64,000 nucleotides of DNA from Sphingosinicella sp. (GCF_013911755.1 NZ_JACESP010000021.1:1-64000), one strand, 5' to 3'. Shown: positions 10,116-18,950, numbered from the stretch's first letter. Notes: generated by a model not told the origin, from the sequence alone. Numbers and translations: made by a program.

Positions 10116-11471
10116 TTGATCCTGCCGCCATCGGTTTCGACTCCGGCTGTGGGGCGCCCGTTCTACGCGCACCTCTATTTCCAGGTTCTCCTCGCGATCG
10201 CGCTCGGCGGCACGATCGGTCACATCTGGCCGGAATTCGGCGAAAGCCTGAAACCGCTCGGCGATGCCTTCATCAAGCTCGTCAAGATGATCATCGGTCC
10301 GGTTATCTTCCTCACGATCGTGACGGGCATCGCCGGGATGCGCGACCTCGGGCGGGTCGGACGCGTGGCGGCGAAGGCCTTCATCTACTTCCTCGTCTTC
10401 TCGACGCTCGCGCTCATCGTGGGCCTTATCGTCGCCAACGTCATCCAGCCGGGGCGCGGCCTGAACATCGACCCCGCGACGCTCGATGGCGGCGCGGTTG
10501 CCCAATATTCGACCGCGGCACACGACAGCAGCATCGTCGGTTTCCTGATGCACATCATCCCGAACACGCTCGTCAGCGGTTTCGTGGAGGGCGACATCCT
10601 GCAGGTGCTGTTCGTCTCCATCCTGTTCGGCATCGCACTCACACTTGTCGGCGACATCGGTGCGCCGGTCCTGCACTTTTTCGAGGCGCTCGGCGCCACT
10701 GTGTTCCGGCTGGTCGGCATCCTGATGAAGGCCGCGCCCATCGGCGCGTTCGGCGCATTTGCCTTCACGATCGGCGCCTACGGCATCGGCACGGTGGCGA
10801 ATCTCGCCGCCCTGATCGCGACCTTCTACCTTACCTCGCTGCTGTTCGTGCTCGGCGTTCTCGGGCTGGTGGGCGTCGCGAACGGCTTCTCGATCCTGAA
10901 GCTCATCCGCTACCTCAAGGAAGAGCTGCTGCTCGTGCTCGGCACGTCGAGTTCGGAAGCCGCCCTCCCCAGCCTGATCGCCAAGATGGAGCGCGCGGGC
11001 GCTTCCAAATCGGTGGTCGGGCTCGTCGTGCCGACCGGCTATTCGTTCAACCTCGACGGCACCAACATCTACATGACGATGGCGGCGCTGTTCATCGCGC
11101 AGGCGCTCAATATCGATCTCAGCCTTGAAGAGCAGGTGCTGCTGCTGCTTGTCGCGATGCTGAGCTCGAAGGGAGCGGCGGGGATCACCGGCGCTGGTTT
11201 CATCACGCTCGCCGCAACGCTTTCGGTGGTTCCCAGCGTGCCGGTCGCAGGCATGGCGCTGATCCTCGGCATCGACCGCTTCATGAGCGAATGCCGCGCG
11301 CTCACCAACTTCGTGGGGAACGCCGTGGCGACGATCGTTGTCGCGCGCTGGGAGGGCGAACTCGACCGCGCAGCGCTCAACGCCGCGCTCGCGGGACCGC
11401 CGCTTCCGATCGCGGCCAAGCCCGATCCCGCCGCCGGTCCGGGCGACGACACCGCCGTTACCGAGGACTGA
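10116..11471 (+). CDS. dctA: Dicarboxylate/amino acid:cation symporter (DctA family)
   Basis: A 451-residue inner-membrane transporter of the glutamate/C4-dicarboxylate family (DAACS). Family motifs are [13 protein letters not shown] (the serine-rich re-entrant hairpin), [17 protein letters not shown] (the NxDGT-type cation/substrate site) and [23 protein letters not shown] (the last helix with Asp, Arg and Asn). About eight membrane segments can be seen. DctA is more likely than GltP because of overall resemblance, but substrate is not proven. The start is TTG 10116, supported by GGAGAA at 10105-10110 five bases upstream. The C-terminal 40 residues are a Pro/Ala-rich soluble tail. The gene follows tRNA-Gly. 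Confidence 0.9.
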   Translation: MILPPSVSTPAVGRPFYAHLYFQVLLAIALGGTIGHIWPEFGESLKPLGDAFIKLVKMIIGPVIFLTIVTGIAGMRDLGRVGRVAAKAFIYFLVFSTLALIVGLIVANVIQPGRGLNIDPATLDGGAVAQYSTAAHDSSIVGFLMHIIPNTLVSGFVEGDILQVLFVSILFGIALTLVGDIGAPVLHFFEALGATVFRLVGILMKAAPIGAFGAFAFTIGAYGIGTVANLAALIATFYLTSLLFVLGVLGLVGVANGFSILKLIRYLKEELLLVLGTSSSEAALPSLIAKMERAGASKSVVGLVVPTGYSFNLDGTNIYMTMAALFIAQALNIDLSLEEQVLLLLVAMLSSKGAAGITGAGFITLAATLSVVPSVPVAGMALILGIDRFMSECRALTNFVGNAVATIVVARWEGELDRAALNAALAGPPLPIAAKPDPAAGPGDDTAVTED

Positions 11472-11559
11472 TCCCGCCTCGCCCGCGCCTGCCCAAAATC
11501 GTGGCTTGCCCGTATATATCTAAAAGTCATATTCTCCCGACAAACACGAGGAGGACTTG

Positions 11560-12537
11560 ATGAAAACACGCATCACCGAGCTTTTTGGCATCCAGCACCC
11601 GATCATTCAGGGGGGCATGCACTTCGTCGGTTTCGCGGAAATGGCCGCCGCCGTCTCTAACGCCGGGGGCCTTGGCATCATCACCGGCCTCACGCAGCGC
11701 ACGCCTGCCGACCTCGCGAATGAGATCGCGCGCTGCCGGGACATGACGGACAAGCCCTTCGGCGTGAACCTCACCTTTCTCCCGGTGGTCAACACACCCG
11801 ATTATCCGGGCTACGTGCGCGCGATCATCGAAGGCGGTGTCAAGGCGGTCGAAACGGCGGGGAACAACCCGCAGCAGGTGCTTCCCTACCTCAAGGACGC
11901 CGGCATCAAGGTCATCCACAAGTGCACCTCGGTGCGCCATTCGCTGAAGGCCCAGTCGATCGGCTGCGACGCGGTTTCGGTGGACGGCTTTGAGTGCGGC
12001 GGTCATCCCGGCGAGGACGACGTGCCGAACTTCATTTTGCTGCCGCGCGCCGCCGAGGAGCTTGAAATTCCGTTCGTCGCTTCGGGCGGCATGGCTGACG
12101 GGCGCAGCCTCGTCGCGGCGCTCGCGCTCGGTGCGGAAGGCATGAACATGGGCACGCGCTTCATCGCCACGAAGGAGGCGCCCGTGCACGAGAAGGTGAA
12201 GCAGGCGCTCATCGCCGCAAGTGAACTCGACACGCGGCTTGTCATGCGACCGCTACGCAACACCGAACGCGTTCTCCACAACGCGGCCGTTGAACGCCTG
12301 CTCGAAAAAGAGAAGCAACTGGGCGCGAACCTGAAGTTCGAGGACATCATCGAGGAGGTCGCAGGCGTCTACCCACGCATCATGAAGGAAGGCGACATGG
12401 ACGCGGGCGCGTGGAGCTGCGGCATGGTCGCCGGGCTGATCCACGACATTCCGAGCTGCAAGGACCTGATCGATCGCATCATGGCCGAAGCAGACGCGAT
12501 CATCCGGCAGAGACTGACGGGCTTCGCGAACGCATAG
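11560..12537 (+). CDS. Nitronate monooxygenase family FMN enzyme (paralogue 2)
   Basis: A 325-residue TIM-barrel flavoenzyme. Motifs include HPIIQGGMHFVGFAEMAAAVSNAGGLG at the N-terminus, the FMN-phosphate and catalytic region FECGGHPGEDD, and ASGGMADGRSLVAALALGAEGMNMGTRF. It belongs to the NPD/nitronate monooxygenase family but to a different branch from the 3289-4356 protein, with a glycine-rich GGHPG in place of GGHRG. The start is ATG 11560 with a strong AGGAGG at 11549-11554 five bases upstream. It stands alone between a transporter and a convergent cfa gene. Role likely detoxification or catabolism; substrate unknown. Confidence 0.85.
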   Translation: MKTRITELFGIQHPIIQGGMHFVGFAEMAAAVSNAGGLGIITGLTQRTPADLANEIARCRDMTDKPFGVNLTFLPVVNTPDYPGYVRAIIEGGVKAVETAGNNPQQVLPYLKDAGIKVIHKCTSVRHSLKAQSIGCDAVSVDGFECGGHPGEDDVPNFILLPRAAEELEIPFVASGGMADGRSLVAALALGAEGMNMGTRFIATKEAPVHEKVKQALIAASELDTRLVMRPLRNTERVLHNAAVERLLEKEKQLGANLKFEDIIEEVAGVYPRIMKEGDMDAGAWSCGMVAGLIHDIPSCKDLIDRIMAEADAIIRQRLTGFANA

Positions 12538-12601
12538 CGCCCCGGAGCTTTCAAAGAGCACGGGGTTTCGTCCCACGACTTTCCCTATTTGGAAAGCGCT
12601 T

Positions 12602-13864
12602 TCAGGGCCGCTTCAAGAGCGCCTGTACGACGTCGATCCCGCCCGACCGGAAGCCACCTTCGCAATACATCAGGTAGTAGCGCCAGATCGTATCGAAGGC
12701 GGCGTCGAACCCGGGCGGCAGGCGGCCTTCCTGCCGTGCGGCATCGTAGCGGAGGCGCCATTGGCGGAGCGTCTCGGCATAGTGCTGCCCGAACGCCTGC
12801 GCACCTTCCCACCGGAAGCCCGCGTTTTCCGCCGAGGTCCGCAAGCGCGGCTCGCTCGGCAGGATGCCGCCGGGGAAGATATAGGTCTGGATGAAGTCCG
12901 CGCCGGAGCGGTAGGCGGGGAACACCGCTTCGTCTATGGTGATGACCTGCATCGCCGCGCGTCCGCCCGGTTTCAGGGCGCGGAAGGCGGAGCGCATGAA
13001 GGTCTTCCAGTAGCGCGCACCGACCGCCTCGAACATTTCAACCGACGCCATGTGATCGAAACGTCCAATATCCTCGCGGTAATCGGCGATGCGCAGGTCG
13101 ACGCGGTCTGAAAGCCCGGCGGCCGCCATCCGGCGCTGCCCGTACTCCAGCTGCTCCCGGCTGAGGGTGATGCCGGTGACGTGGACGCCGTATTCCTTCG
13201 CCGCGATCTCGGCGAGGCCGCCCCAGCCGCAGCCGATTTCCAGCAGACGCTGGCCCGGCTTCATCTCCAGCCGGTCGAGCAGCACGCGCACCTTGCGGCG
13301 CTGCGCGTCGGCGAGCGGCTCGTCCGGCGTGCCGAAGATCGCCGACGAGTATGCCATCGTTTCGTCGAGCCAGGCGGCGTAGAAATCGTTGCCGAGATCG
13401 TAGTGGAACTGGATGTTGCGGCGCGCGCCAGTGAGCGTGTTCGCCTGCAGCGCACGCATCAATCGGTTGAACAGGCGCCCCGGAAGCGCGCCGCGCCCGG
13501 TGCTGCCAAGCTCGCGCCGGTTCAGCATCATCACTTCGAAGAAAGCGGGAACATCTGGGCTTGCCCAGTCCCCGTCGAAATACGCCCGCGCCCATCCCGC
13601 CGATCCGCCCGCCGCAAGCCGCAGGAAGGGACGCCAGTTGATGAGGCGAAGCTCGGCCTGCGGACCCGGGGCGCGGCCACCGAGGCGCTGCATGCGGCCG
13701 TCCGGCTCGATGAGCGTCAGCGTGCCCCGAGCGAGCCCGGCGTCGACGCGGTTGATGAGGCGCTGGCGGCTGCCGGCAAACAATCGTGCAGGAAGGCCGC
13801 CAATCCAGAACCGGCGGTCTGCTTCGACGACGCGCGCGCCGCGCGTTTCCGGATGTGTCGCCAT
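12602..13864 (-). CDS. cfa: Cyclopropane-fatty-acyl-phospholipid synthase
   Basis: A 420-residue SAM-dependent enzyme that adds a methylene bridge to unsaturated acyl chains of membrane phospholipids. Recognised by the lipid-binding N-terminal half, the conserved IQFHYDLGNDFYAAWLDETMAYSSAIF segment, the SAM-binding LEIGCGWGGLAEIAA, and the C-terminal FIQTYIFPGGILPS...GQHYAETLRQWR. Length is normal. The start is the ATG at 13862-13864. It lies 50 bases downstream of the photolyase gene on the same strand, so the two may form an operon; both fit stress or stationary-phase protection. Confidence 0.95.
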   Translation of the reverse strand: MATHPETRGARVVEADRRFWIGGLPARLFAGSRQRLINRVDAGLARGTLTLIEPDGRMQRLGGRAPGPQAELRLINWRPFLRLAAGGSAGWARAYFDGDWASPDVPAFFEVMMLNRRELGSTGRGALPGRLFNRLMRALQANTLTGARRNIQFHYDLGNDFYAAWLDETMAYSSAIFGTPDEPLADAQRRKVRVLLDRLEMKPGQRLLEIGCGWGGLAEIAAKEYGVHVTGITLSREQLEYGQRRMAAAGLSDRVDLRIADYREDIGRFDHMASVEMFEAVGARYWKTFMRSAFRALKPGGRAAMQVITIDEAVFPAYRSGADFIQTYIFPGGILPSEPRLRTSAENAGFRWEGAQAFGQHYAETLRQWRLRYDAARQEGRLPPGFDAAFDTIWRYYLMYCEGGFRSGGIDVVQALLKRP

Positions 13865-13914
13865 CCGTTTCTCCCCGGCGGTGAGTATGCGGCATTTCCA
13901 AGCGAATTCAAAGC

Positions 13915-15285
13915 CTAGCGAATCGTGGAGAGGGCAGCGAGCGCACGCTCCCGCGCCGGGCGGTGCCCGATGCGTTTTGCGGGATAGGCGACGGGCCGCG
14001 CGTCGTGCGCTTCCGGGTCGTGGATCACGGCGTCGTCAAGGCGCGAAAGTTCGGGCACCCAGCGGCGGATATAATCGGCAGCGCCGAACTTTTCGGACTG
14101 GGTGAGCGGCGCCATGATGCGCACGAACATGTTGGCGTCGATGCCCGTGCCCGCCGTCCACTGCCAATTGACGCTGTTGCTGCCATAGTCGGCATCGACG
14201 AGCGTGTCCCAGAACCAGCGCTCGCCCTCGCGCCAATCGATGAGGAGATGCTTCACGAGGAAACTGGCCGCGATCATCCGCACGCGGTTGTGCATCCACC
14301 CCGTCGCCCAGAGTTCGCGCATCCCGGCGTCGACGATAGGGTAGCCCGTCTCACCCCGGCACCATGCGCGGAAATCCGCAGCGACATCGGGGTCCGCCAT
14401 ATCGCGCCAGGGGAACGGATCGAACGCCGGCAGGCCGTTCGCCTTGCCGTAGTCCGGGCGAGCGAGGATGACGTTTTGCGCATAGTCCCGCCAGGCAAGC
14501 TCGCGCAGGAACGGTTCGGCGCCCGGCCGAGCGGCGGCGCGGCGCCAGACCTCGGCGACGGAAATTTCGCCGAAGTGAAGATGCGGCGACAAATACGAGA
14601 CGCCCTGCTCCGACGGCAGGTTCCGCGTGGCATCATAGGCAGCGACGTTCGGCAGGAACGCTTCCAGCCGCTCCGCCGCGCCGACTTCGCCGGGCGTCCA
14701 GACGTGGAAACCGCTTGCCCAGTCGGGACGCTTGGGTAGCAGCGCCCAGTCCTCCAGCGTGTCGGACGCGGGCCAATCTTCCGGCGCCGTGAAGCGCTCG
14801 GGTGCGGCGATTGATGCGGCAGGCTGTATCCGGTCGCGGAGGGCGCGCCAGAACGGTGTGAAAATCTTGTAGAAATCGCCCGCCCCTGTCCGGACCTCGC
14901 CGGGCGGCAGCAGGCAGACGCCGTCGTGGAGGACGAGATCGACCTTGCCGCCGAGCGCCCGCTCGGCATTGCGCCACCACGGCGCATAGTGGCGTAGCGC
15001 GTGGACCCGCCGCGCGCCGGTTTCCGCGGCGAGATCGGCGAGGACGTCCGCTGCGACGCCGCGACGCAGAATGAGGCGGGAGCCGCGCTTGCGGAGGTCC
15101 GCATCGAGACTTGCAAGACTGTGGTGCAGCCACCAGCGCTGCGCGCCGCCGAGACGGCGGTGGCGAGGCGTTTCGTCGTCGAGGACGTAAACGGGGATCA
15201 CCCTGCCCTCGCGCGCCGCAGCGGCAAAGGCGGGCTGGTCGGCGAGGCGGAGATCCTCGCGGAGCCAGACGATCGTACCGTTCAT
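13915..15285 (-). CDS. phrB: Deoxyribodipyrimidine photolyase (CPD photolyase, class I)
   Basis: A 456-residue light-driven DNA repair flavoprotein that splits cyclobutane pyrimidine dimers. It has the N-terminal antenna domain (TIVWLREDLRLADQPAF, residues 3-20) and the C-terminal FAD domain with GYPIVDAGMRELWATGWMHNRVRM and DADYGSNSVNWQWTAGTGID, both diagnostic for the photolyase/cryptochrome family. The tryptophans of the electron-transfer chain are present in this region. The start is ATG 15283-15285. It is divergent from the aminotransferase at 15368, sharing an 82-base intergenic region. Confidence 0.95.
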   Translation of the reverse strand: MNGTIVWLREDLRLADQPAFAAAAREGRVIPVYVLDDETPRHRRLGGAQRWWLHHSLASLDADLRKRGSRLILRRGVAADVLADLAAETGARRVHALRHYAPWWRNAERALGGKVDLVLHDGVCLLPPGEVRTGAGDFYKIFTPFWRALRDRIQPAASIAAPERFTAPEDWPASDTLEDWALLPKRPDWASGFHVWTPGEVGAAERLEAFLPNVAAYDATRNLPSEQGVSYLSPHLHFGEISVAEVWRRAAARPGAEPFLRELAWRDYAQNVILARPDYGKANGLPAFDPFPWRDMADPDVAADFRAWCRGETGYPIVDAGMRELWATGWMHNRVRMIAASFLVKHLLIDWREGERWFWDTLVDADYGSNSVNWQWTAGTGIDANMFVRIMAPLTQSEKFGAADYIRRWVPELSRLDDAVIHDPEAHDARPVAYPAKRIGHRPARERALAALSTIR

Positions 15286-15367
15286 GCTTTTCCCTTCATC
15301 GCCGCTTGTTCTTCCCTGCCCCGAACACTAGTCAGACTCGCAGAAAACACGGAGTCGCAACGATAAA

Positions 15368-16237
15368 ATGTCCCGCCTCGCTTACGTCAACGGTCGTCTC
15401 GTTCCGCTCGCCGATGCCACGGTTCACATCGAAGACCGCGGCTTCCAGTTCGCCGACGGCGTCTACGAGGTCGCCGCGACGTTGAACGGCCGGATGCTTG
15501 ACTGGCCGCAGCACGTTGCGCGGCTCGGCCGCAGCCTTCGTGAACTCTCGATCGCCGCGCCGATGAGCGACGCGGCGCTTTCGATCGTTGCCCGCCGCGT
15601 GCTTGCCGCGAACCGTATCCGCGACGGGCTGCTGTATGTGCAGGTGACACGCGGCGCGGCGCGGCGTGACCACCCCTTCCCCGCCAATGCCGTGCCGACA
15701 TTGGTGATGACCGCCCGCCCGTTCGATTTCCGGGTGCGGGTCGCGCAGCAGAAAACCGGGATTTCCGTCATCACGCAGCCGGAAAGCCGCTGGCAGCGCC
15801 GCGACATCAAGTCCATCGCGCTGCTGCCGAACGTGCTCGCCAAACAGTCGGCCCGTGAGGCGAAAGCGTTCGAGGCGTGGTTCGTGAACCCGGACGGCAC
15901 GGTCAGCGAAGGCTCCTCCACCAATGCCTGGATCGTCCGCAAGGACGGCACCATCGTTACGCACCCCGCCACGGAAAGCATCCTCCACGGCGTGATGCGG
16001 GGCACGCTGCTTGCCCTTGCCCGCGAGCACCAGATCCGGGTCGAGGAAGCGCCCTTCACCACCGCCGACGCACTGGACGCCGCCGAGGCGTTCCTGACCT
16101 CGACGACCGCGCCTTGCCTGCCGATCATCAGCATCGACGGCAATCCGGTCGGCAAGGGCGTACCCGGCCCGGTGACAGCCCGACTCGCCGAAGCGCTGTG
16201 GGCCGAGGTCGAGCGCCAGACCGGCTGGCGGCGGTAA
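15368..16237 (+). CDS. dat: D-amino acid aminotransferase (fold-type IV)
   Basis: A 289-residue class IV PLP aminotransferase. It begins with MSRLAYVNGRLVPLADATVHIEDRGFQFADGVYEV, the classical start of D-alanine aminotransferases. The PLP lysine is in RRDIKSIALLPNVLAKQ and the cofactor-binding stretch is TVSEGSSTNAWIV. D-amino acid transaminases supply D-Glu or interconvert D-Ala and D-Glu for cell walls; a branched-chain or aminodeoxychorismate lyase specificity is less likely by motif. It is divergent from phrB, and its stop is five bases from the stop of the convergent gene at 16242. Confidence 0.9.
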   Translation: MSRLAYVNGRLVPLADATVHIEDRGFQFADGVYEVAATLNGRMLDWPQHVARLGRSLRELSIAAPMSDAALSIVARRVLAANRIRDGLLYVQVTRGAARRDHPFPANAVPTLVMTARPFDFRVRVAQQKTGISVITQPESRWQRRDIKSIALLPNVLAKQSAREAKAFEAWFVNPDGTVSEGSSTNAWIVRKDGTIVTHPATESILHGVMRGTLLALAREHQIRVEEAPFTTADALDAAEAFLTSTTAPCLPIISIDGNPVGKGVPGPVTARLAEALWAEVERQTGWRR

Positions 16238-16241
16238 ACGA

Positions 16242-16877
16242 TCAACCGTTCCGGTCGGGATCGACCGGTTCGGGCGGCGACACCGGCGGTACCGGCGACA
16301 CCGGCGACACCGGCGGGATCACGATCCAGAGGCTGCCGGTTTCCTTGGTGTTGCGCAGCATCTCCTTGCGCATCTTTTCCATCTCGCGCCTCATGCGCTC
16401 GCTGTCGATGCGGCTGCGCTCCTGCGCGTCCTTCATCCGTTCGCGGGCACGGGCGAGGTGTTGCATCATGCGCTCTTCCTGCGCGCGCATCCCTTCGGCG
16501 AAGGCGCGCCGGTCCTGCAGCGACAGCCGCTGATAGGCCTTCAGCATTTTTTCCTGCGCGCGCGCGTGCTCCTTGATCGCGAGCGACCGCTCCTCGGCCT
16601 GCGCCTTGCGGATCGCTTGGATATCGAGATTTTCCGCCGAAATCAGATCGAGTACCTTCTGCCGGGCCTTGCGGACCTCCTCCGCATTCGACGGCAGGCG
16701 CTGCGCCTGCATCGCCTCGGCGACGATCGCCGCGCCCTGCGGCGACATGTCAGCGAACGGCGCCTTCCATTCGAAGCGGTAGGTGTGCCGCTGCGCGCGC
16801 ACGTCGTCGCCCGCGAAAGCCGTCGTCGCGCCGAATGCAGCGACGACCAGCATCGCGCCTGCGAACGCCATTTTCAT
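16242..16877 (-). CDS. Exported heavy-metal-sensor-like protein (Spy/CpxP-like, third gene of the ECF operon)
   Basis: A 211-residue periplasmic protein. It has a signal peptide, MKMAFAGAMLVVAAFGATTAFA-G, then a long charged alpha-helical body (about residues 60-180) rich in Arg, Glu, Gln and Met (SLQDRRAFAEGMRAQEERMMQHLARARERMK), and a proline-rich tail PPVSPVSPVPPVSPPEPVDP. The helical body resembles periplasmic heavy-metal sensors (Metal_resist, Spy/CpxP-like), which often sit in ECF operons. The tail is encoded by tandem copies of the nine-base unit GGCGACACC (plus strand, about 16277-16317). Its ATG overlaps the anti-sigma stop (ATGA). Its likely role is to sense envelope or metal stress; this is inference from context. 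Confidence 0.7.
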   Translation of the reverse strand: MKMAFAGAMLVVAAFGATTAFAGDDVRAQRHTYRFEWKAPFADMSPQGAAIVAEAMQAQRLPSNAEEVRKARQKVLDLISAENLDIQAIRKAQAEERSLAIKEHARAQEKMLKAYQRLSLQDRRAFAEGMRAQEERMMQHLARARERMKDAQERSRIDSERMRREMEKMRKEMLRNTKETGSLWIVIPPVSPVSPVPPVSPPEPVDPDRNG

Positions 16878-17359
16878 AACACCATCTCCTCTTCGGGCGT
16901 GGGCGTGAACACGTTCCCCCACACCAGCATGTCGTGCGCCGCCTGGGCATCCTCTCCGGGCAACTCGCCGAGCGCGACCTGAACGGCGGGGGGCGCAGCG
17001 GGCGCCGCCGGCACCGGCACGGCATCGGGCCGCGACAGGAGCACAGCGCCGATCGCGAGCGACGCGGCGATCGCCCCGCCGAACGCGGCGCGCATCCACA
17101 TGCGACGCGGCGCGCCCGACCGGTAGGCTTCGGCAAGCGCCCGATCCGCGGCGGCATCCGCCTCCGCATCCGTCGTCGGGACGAGTTCACAGGCCCAGTC
17201 GCGCAGCAGCCGGTCCACCTCGCGCGCGTCATTCATCAGGGCGGTGAGCGCTGCATCCGACAGCGTGAGCCGCTCCGCCGCCGCGCGTTCATCCTCGGGC
17301 CACGCAGCGGGATACCCGCCGTAAGCCTCGATGATCTCGATCACTCTTCCCCGTTCCAT
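16874..17359 (-). CDS. Anti-sigma factor, single-pass membrane protein
   Basis: A 161-residue protein with a cytoplasmic N-terminal half (GGYPAAWPEDERAAAERLTLSDAAL, residues about 14-45), one membrane segment (about residues 88-108, FGGAIAASLAIGAVLLS) and a Pro/Ala-rich periplasmic part. This layout, and its place directly after an ECF sigma gene, indicate the cognate anti-sigma factor. The HxxxCxxC zinc motif of ZAS-type anti-sigmas is absent. The ATG at 17357-17359 overlaps the sigma stop codon by one base (TGATG), and its own stop overlaps the next start (ATGA), so the three genes are translationally coupled. The PAAWP.DE motif is common in sphingomonad anti-sigmas. Confidence 0.8.
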   Translation of the reverse strand: MERGRVIEIIEAYGGYPAAWPEDERAAAERLTLSDAALTALMNDAREVDRLLRDWACELVPTTDAEADAAADRALAEAYRSGAPRRMWMRAAFGGAIAASLAIGAVLLSRPDAVPVPAAPAAPPAVQVALGELPGEDAQAAHDMLVWGNVFTPTPEEEMVL

Positions 17360-17937
17360 CACATCACCTCTTCGGCAAGCGACCGGAGCCGCTCCGCAAG
17401 CTCGACGCGCGCACGCGCCAGAAGTCCTTCCACAGCCTTCGGCGTCGTCTCCAGCGCCTCGGCAATCTCGTTCATCGTCGCGCCTTCCCCATAGAAAAGC
17501 GCGATGGCGGTGCGCTGCCGCGCGGGCAGATGCGCCATCGCCTCCGCGATCCGCCGCGAGCGGGCGCTCTGCCCGGCCAGCATTTCCGGATCGGGGTCGT
17601 CGCTCGCCCGCTCCGCCACAAGTTCGAGCGGCTGCACGGGCCGCAGCGCCCGCTTCCGATCGATGCAGGCGTTGACGACGATGCGGCGAAACCACGTTTC
17701 CACCTTCGCCTTGCCCGCATCGAACGACGCCGCCTGCCGCCAGAGCTTCACGAGCGCCGCCTGAACCGCGTCCTCCGCCTCGGTCCGGTCGCCGAGAACC
17801 TTGGTCGCGACGCCGATGGCAGGCCCGTAAAGGCGGCGAGTCAAAAGGCGAAAGGCGTCCTCGTCGCCGCTCTGCACGGCAACCATGAGCACCCCCGGCT
17901 CGTCCGATCGCTCGGCGCCCCTATTCACCTGCAGCAT
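17359..17937 (-). CDS. RNA polymerase ECF-family sigma factor
   Basis: A 192-residue extracytoplasmic-function sigma factor. Region 2 spans about residues 25-95 (FRLLTRRLYGPAIGVATKVLGD, AEDAVQAALVKLWR, WFRRIVVNACIDRKR) and region 4 about 130-180 (LPARQRTAIALFYGEGATMNEIAEALETTPKAVEGLLARARVEL). It heads a three-gene operon with its anti-sigma and an exported sensor-like protein. ATG 17935-17937 has no ribosome binding site. An in-frame ATG at 17884-17886 (MVAVQSGDEDAF) behind GGGGG is an alternative. A putative self-recognised promoter lies immediately upstream at 17946-17971. Which signal it responds to is not shown. Confidence 0.93.
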   Translation of the reverse strand: MLQVNRGAERSDEPGVLMVAVQSGDEDAFRLLTRRLYGPAIGVATKVLGDRTEAEDAVQAALVKLWRQAASFDAGKAKVETWFRRIVVNACIDRKRALRPVQPLELVAERASDDPDPEMLAGQSARSRRIAEAMAHLPARQRTAIALFYGEGATMNEIAEALETTPKAVEGLLARARVELAERLRSLAEEVM

Positions 17938-17945
17938 CGGGAGGG

Positions 17946-17971
17946 GATACGCATGGCGGCAGCGAAGTCCC
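17946..17971 (-). promoter_or_regulatory. Putative ECF-type autoregulated promoter
   Basis: On the minus strand GGGACTT (17965-17971) is followed after 13 bases by CGTATC (17946-17951), the spacing and composition of ECF -35 (GGAAC-like) and -10 (CGTC/CGTAT-like) elements. It ends about eight bases before the sigma ATG, which would make the message leaderless or nearly so. Autoregulation is inferred from the general behaviour of ECF operons, not shown. Confidence 0.4.
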
Positions 17972-17999
17972 CCGCGGCGATTTTTCGCGCACGGCGATT

Positions 18000-18839
18000 T
18001 CAGGGCGCGGCGCGGCCGGGGCGCGAAGTTGATGAAGTTGAGACATGCCGGAGGCCGTCGCGGGCGCCGCGCCAGCCCCCCTCGTCATCGCCCGTTTCGC
18101 GTTCGTCTTCATCCTCATCGCCGTCTTCATAATCGCCTTCGTCGTCATCGTCTTCCATCGTATCGGCAAGACCGCTGCGGAAGGCGCGCTCCCACTGATC
18201 GTCGTCCCAGTCTTCGGACTCCGCCGGATCGAGATCGGAGATGTCGATGTCTTCGGGAGCCATGGCGGCCAAGGCCCGCCGCCGGTCCGCCTCCGCCAGC
18301 GACCGCATGAGCGTGGCATCCGTCATCGGCGGGGCGGGCTGAGGCGCAGGCCGGTGCGCGGCGACGAAGGCGGCTTCGGCCTCCGCATCGCCGGCCTCCA
18401 CGCATTCGAGCAGCGCCTCGAAATCCGCCGCGACGGTGGTGACGGTGCGCGCGGCATCGTCGAACTTCTCCGCCTCGCGATCGAGCCGGGTGAGCACGGC
18501 CATCGACAAGCGGTTGTCGAAGCGGTGGCGCGTGATGACCTCGTCGCCGCGCTCGACCGTTTCGGTGCAGCCGTGCATGGCGCGGGAGAGCAGCTCATCC
18601 GCCAGCCGCTCACGCGCGTGGCGGAGGGCAGCAGCCCAGCCGAGCGCAAACAGCGCGCCGGACGCCCGCTGACGCAGCGCATAGGCACTCGCCGGGCTCA
18701 TCCCCGCGGCGCGGCAGGCATCCTGCACGGTGCCGCATTCAGCGAGGGTTTCGAGGAAGATGCGCCGGCGTTCGGGCGTCCAGCCATCATGGCGCTGGGT
18801 TGCGGTGCGGGGCGAAGGAAGTGCGGGGGCTTGGGTCAT
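18000..18839 (-). CDS. Unrecognised HTH-like protein with acidic C-terminus
   Basis: A 279-residue protein I cannot name. Residues about 18-60 (WTPERRRIFLETLAECGTVQDACRAAGMSPASAYALRQR) look like a helix-turn-helix of the kind found in phage terminase small subunits and some Trp-repressor-like folds. The middle is helical, with HRFDNRLSMAVLTRLDREAEKFDD. The last 70 residues are extremely acidic (SEDWDDD, MEDDDDEGDYEDGDEDEDE) and then turn basic. I start at ATG 18837-18839 (MTQAPALPSP); six more codons are open. There is no terminase large subunit, portal or other phage gene nearby, so a chromosomal DNA-binding role is more likely. It lies 62 bases upstream of the sigma operon. Confidence 0.6.
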   Translation of the reverse strand: MTQAPALPSPRTATQRHDGWTPERRRIFLETLAECGTVQDACRAAGMSPASAYALRQRASGALFALGWAAALRHARERLADELLSRAMHGCTETVERGDEVITRHRFDNRLSMAVLTRLDREAEKFDDAARTVTTVAADFEALLECVEAGDAEAEAAFVAAHRPAPQPAPPMTDATLMRSLAEADRRRALAAMAPEDIDISDLDPAESEDWDDDQWERAFRSGLADTMEDDDDEGDYEDGDEDEDERETGDDEGGWRGARDGLRHVSTSSTSRPGRAAP

Positions 18840-18950
18840 GTGCCGGAGGAGGCACAAGTGTTCCTATTATGGAAGGGTGGGTATGGTAGGTGGACTCATC
18901 GCTCCTTGCGTGTTTCCACTTCCGACCAACTACGACATTCAAAGTTGTCC

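Noticed and set aside
18000-18839. Phage terminase small subunit
   Set aside because: Only the HTH resembles one. No large subunit, portal, integrase or attachment site is seen, and neighbours are chromosomal.
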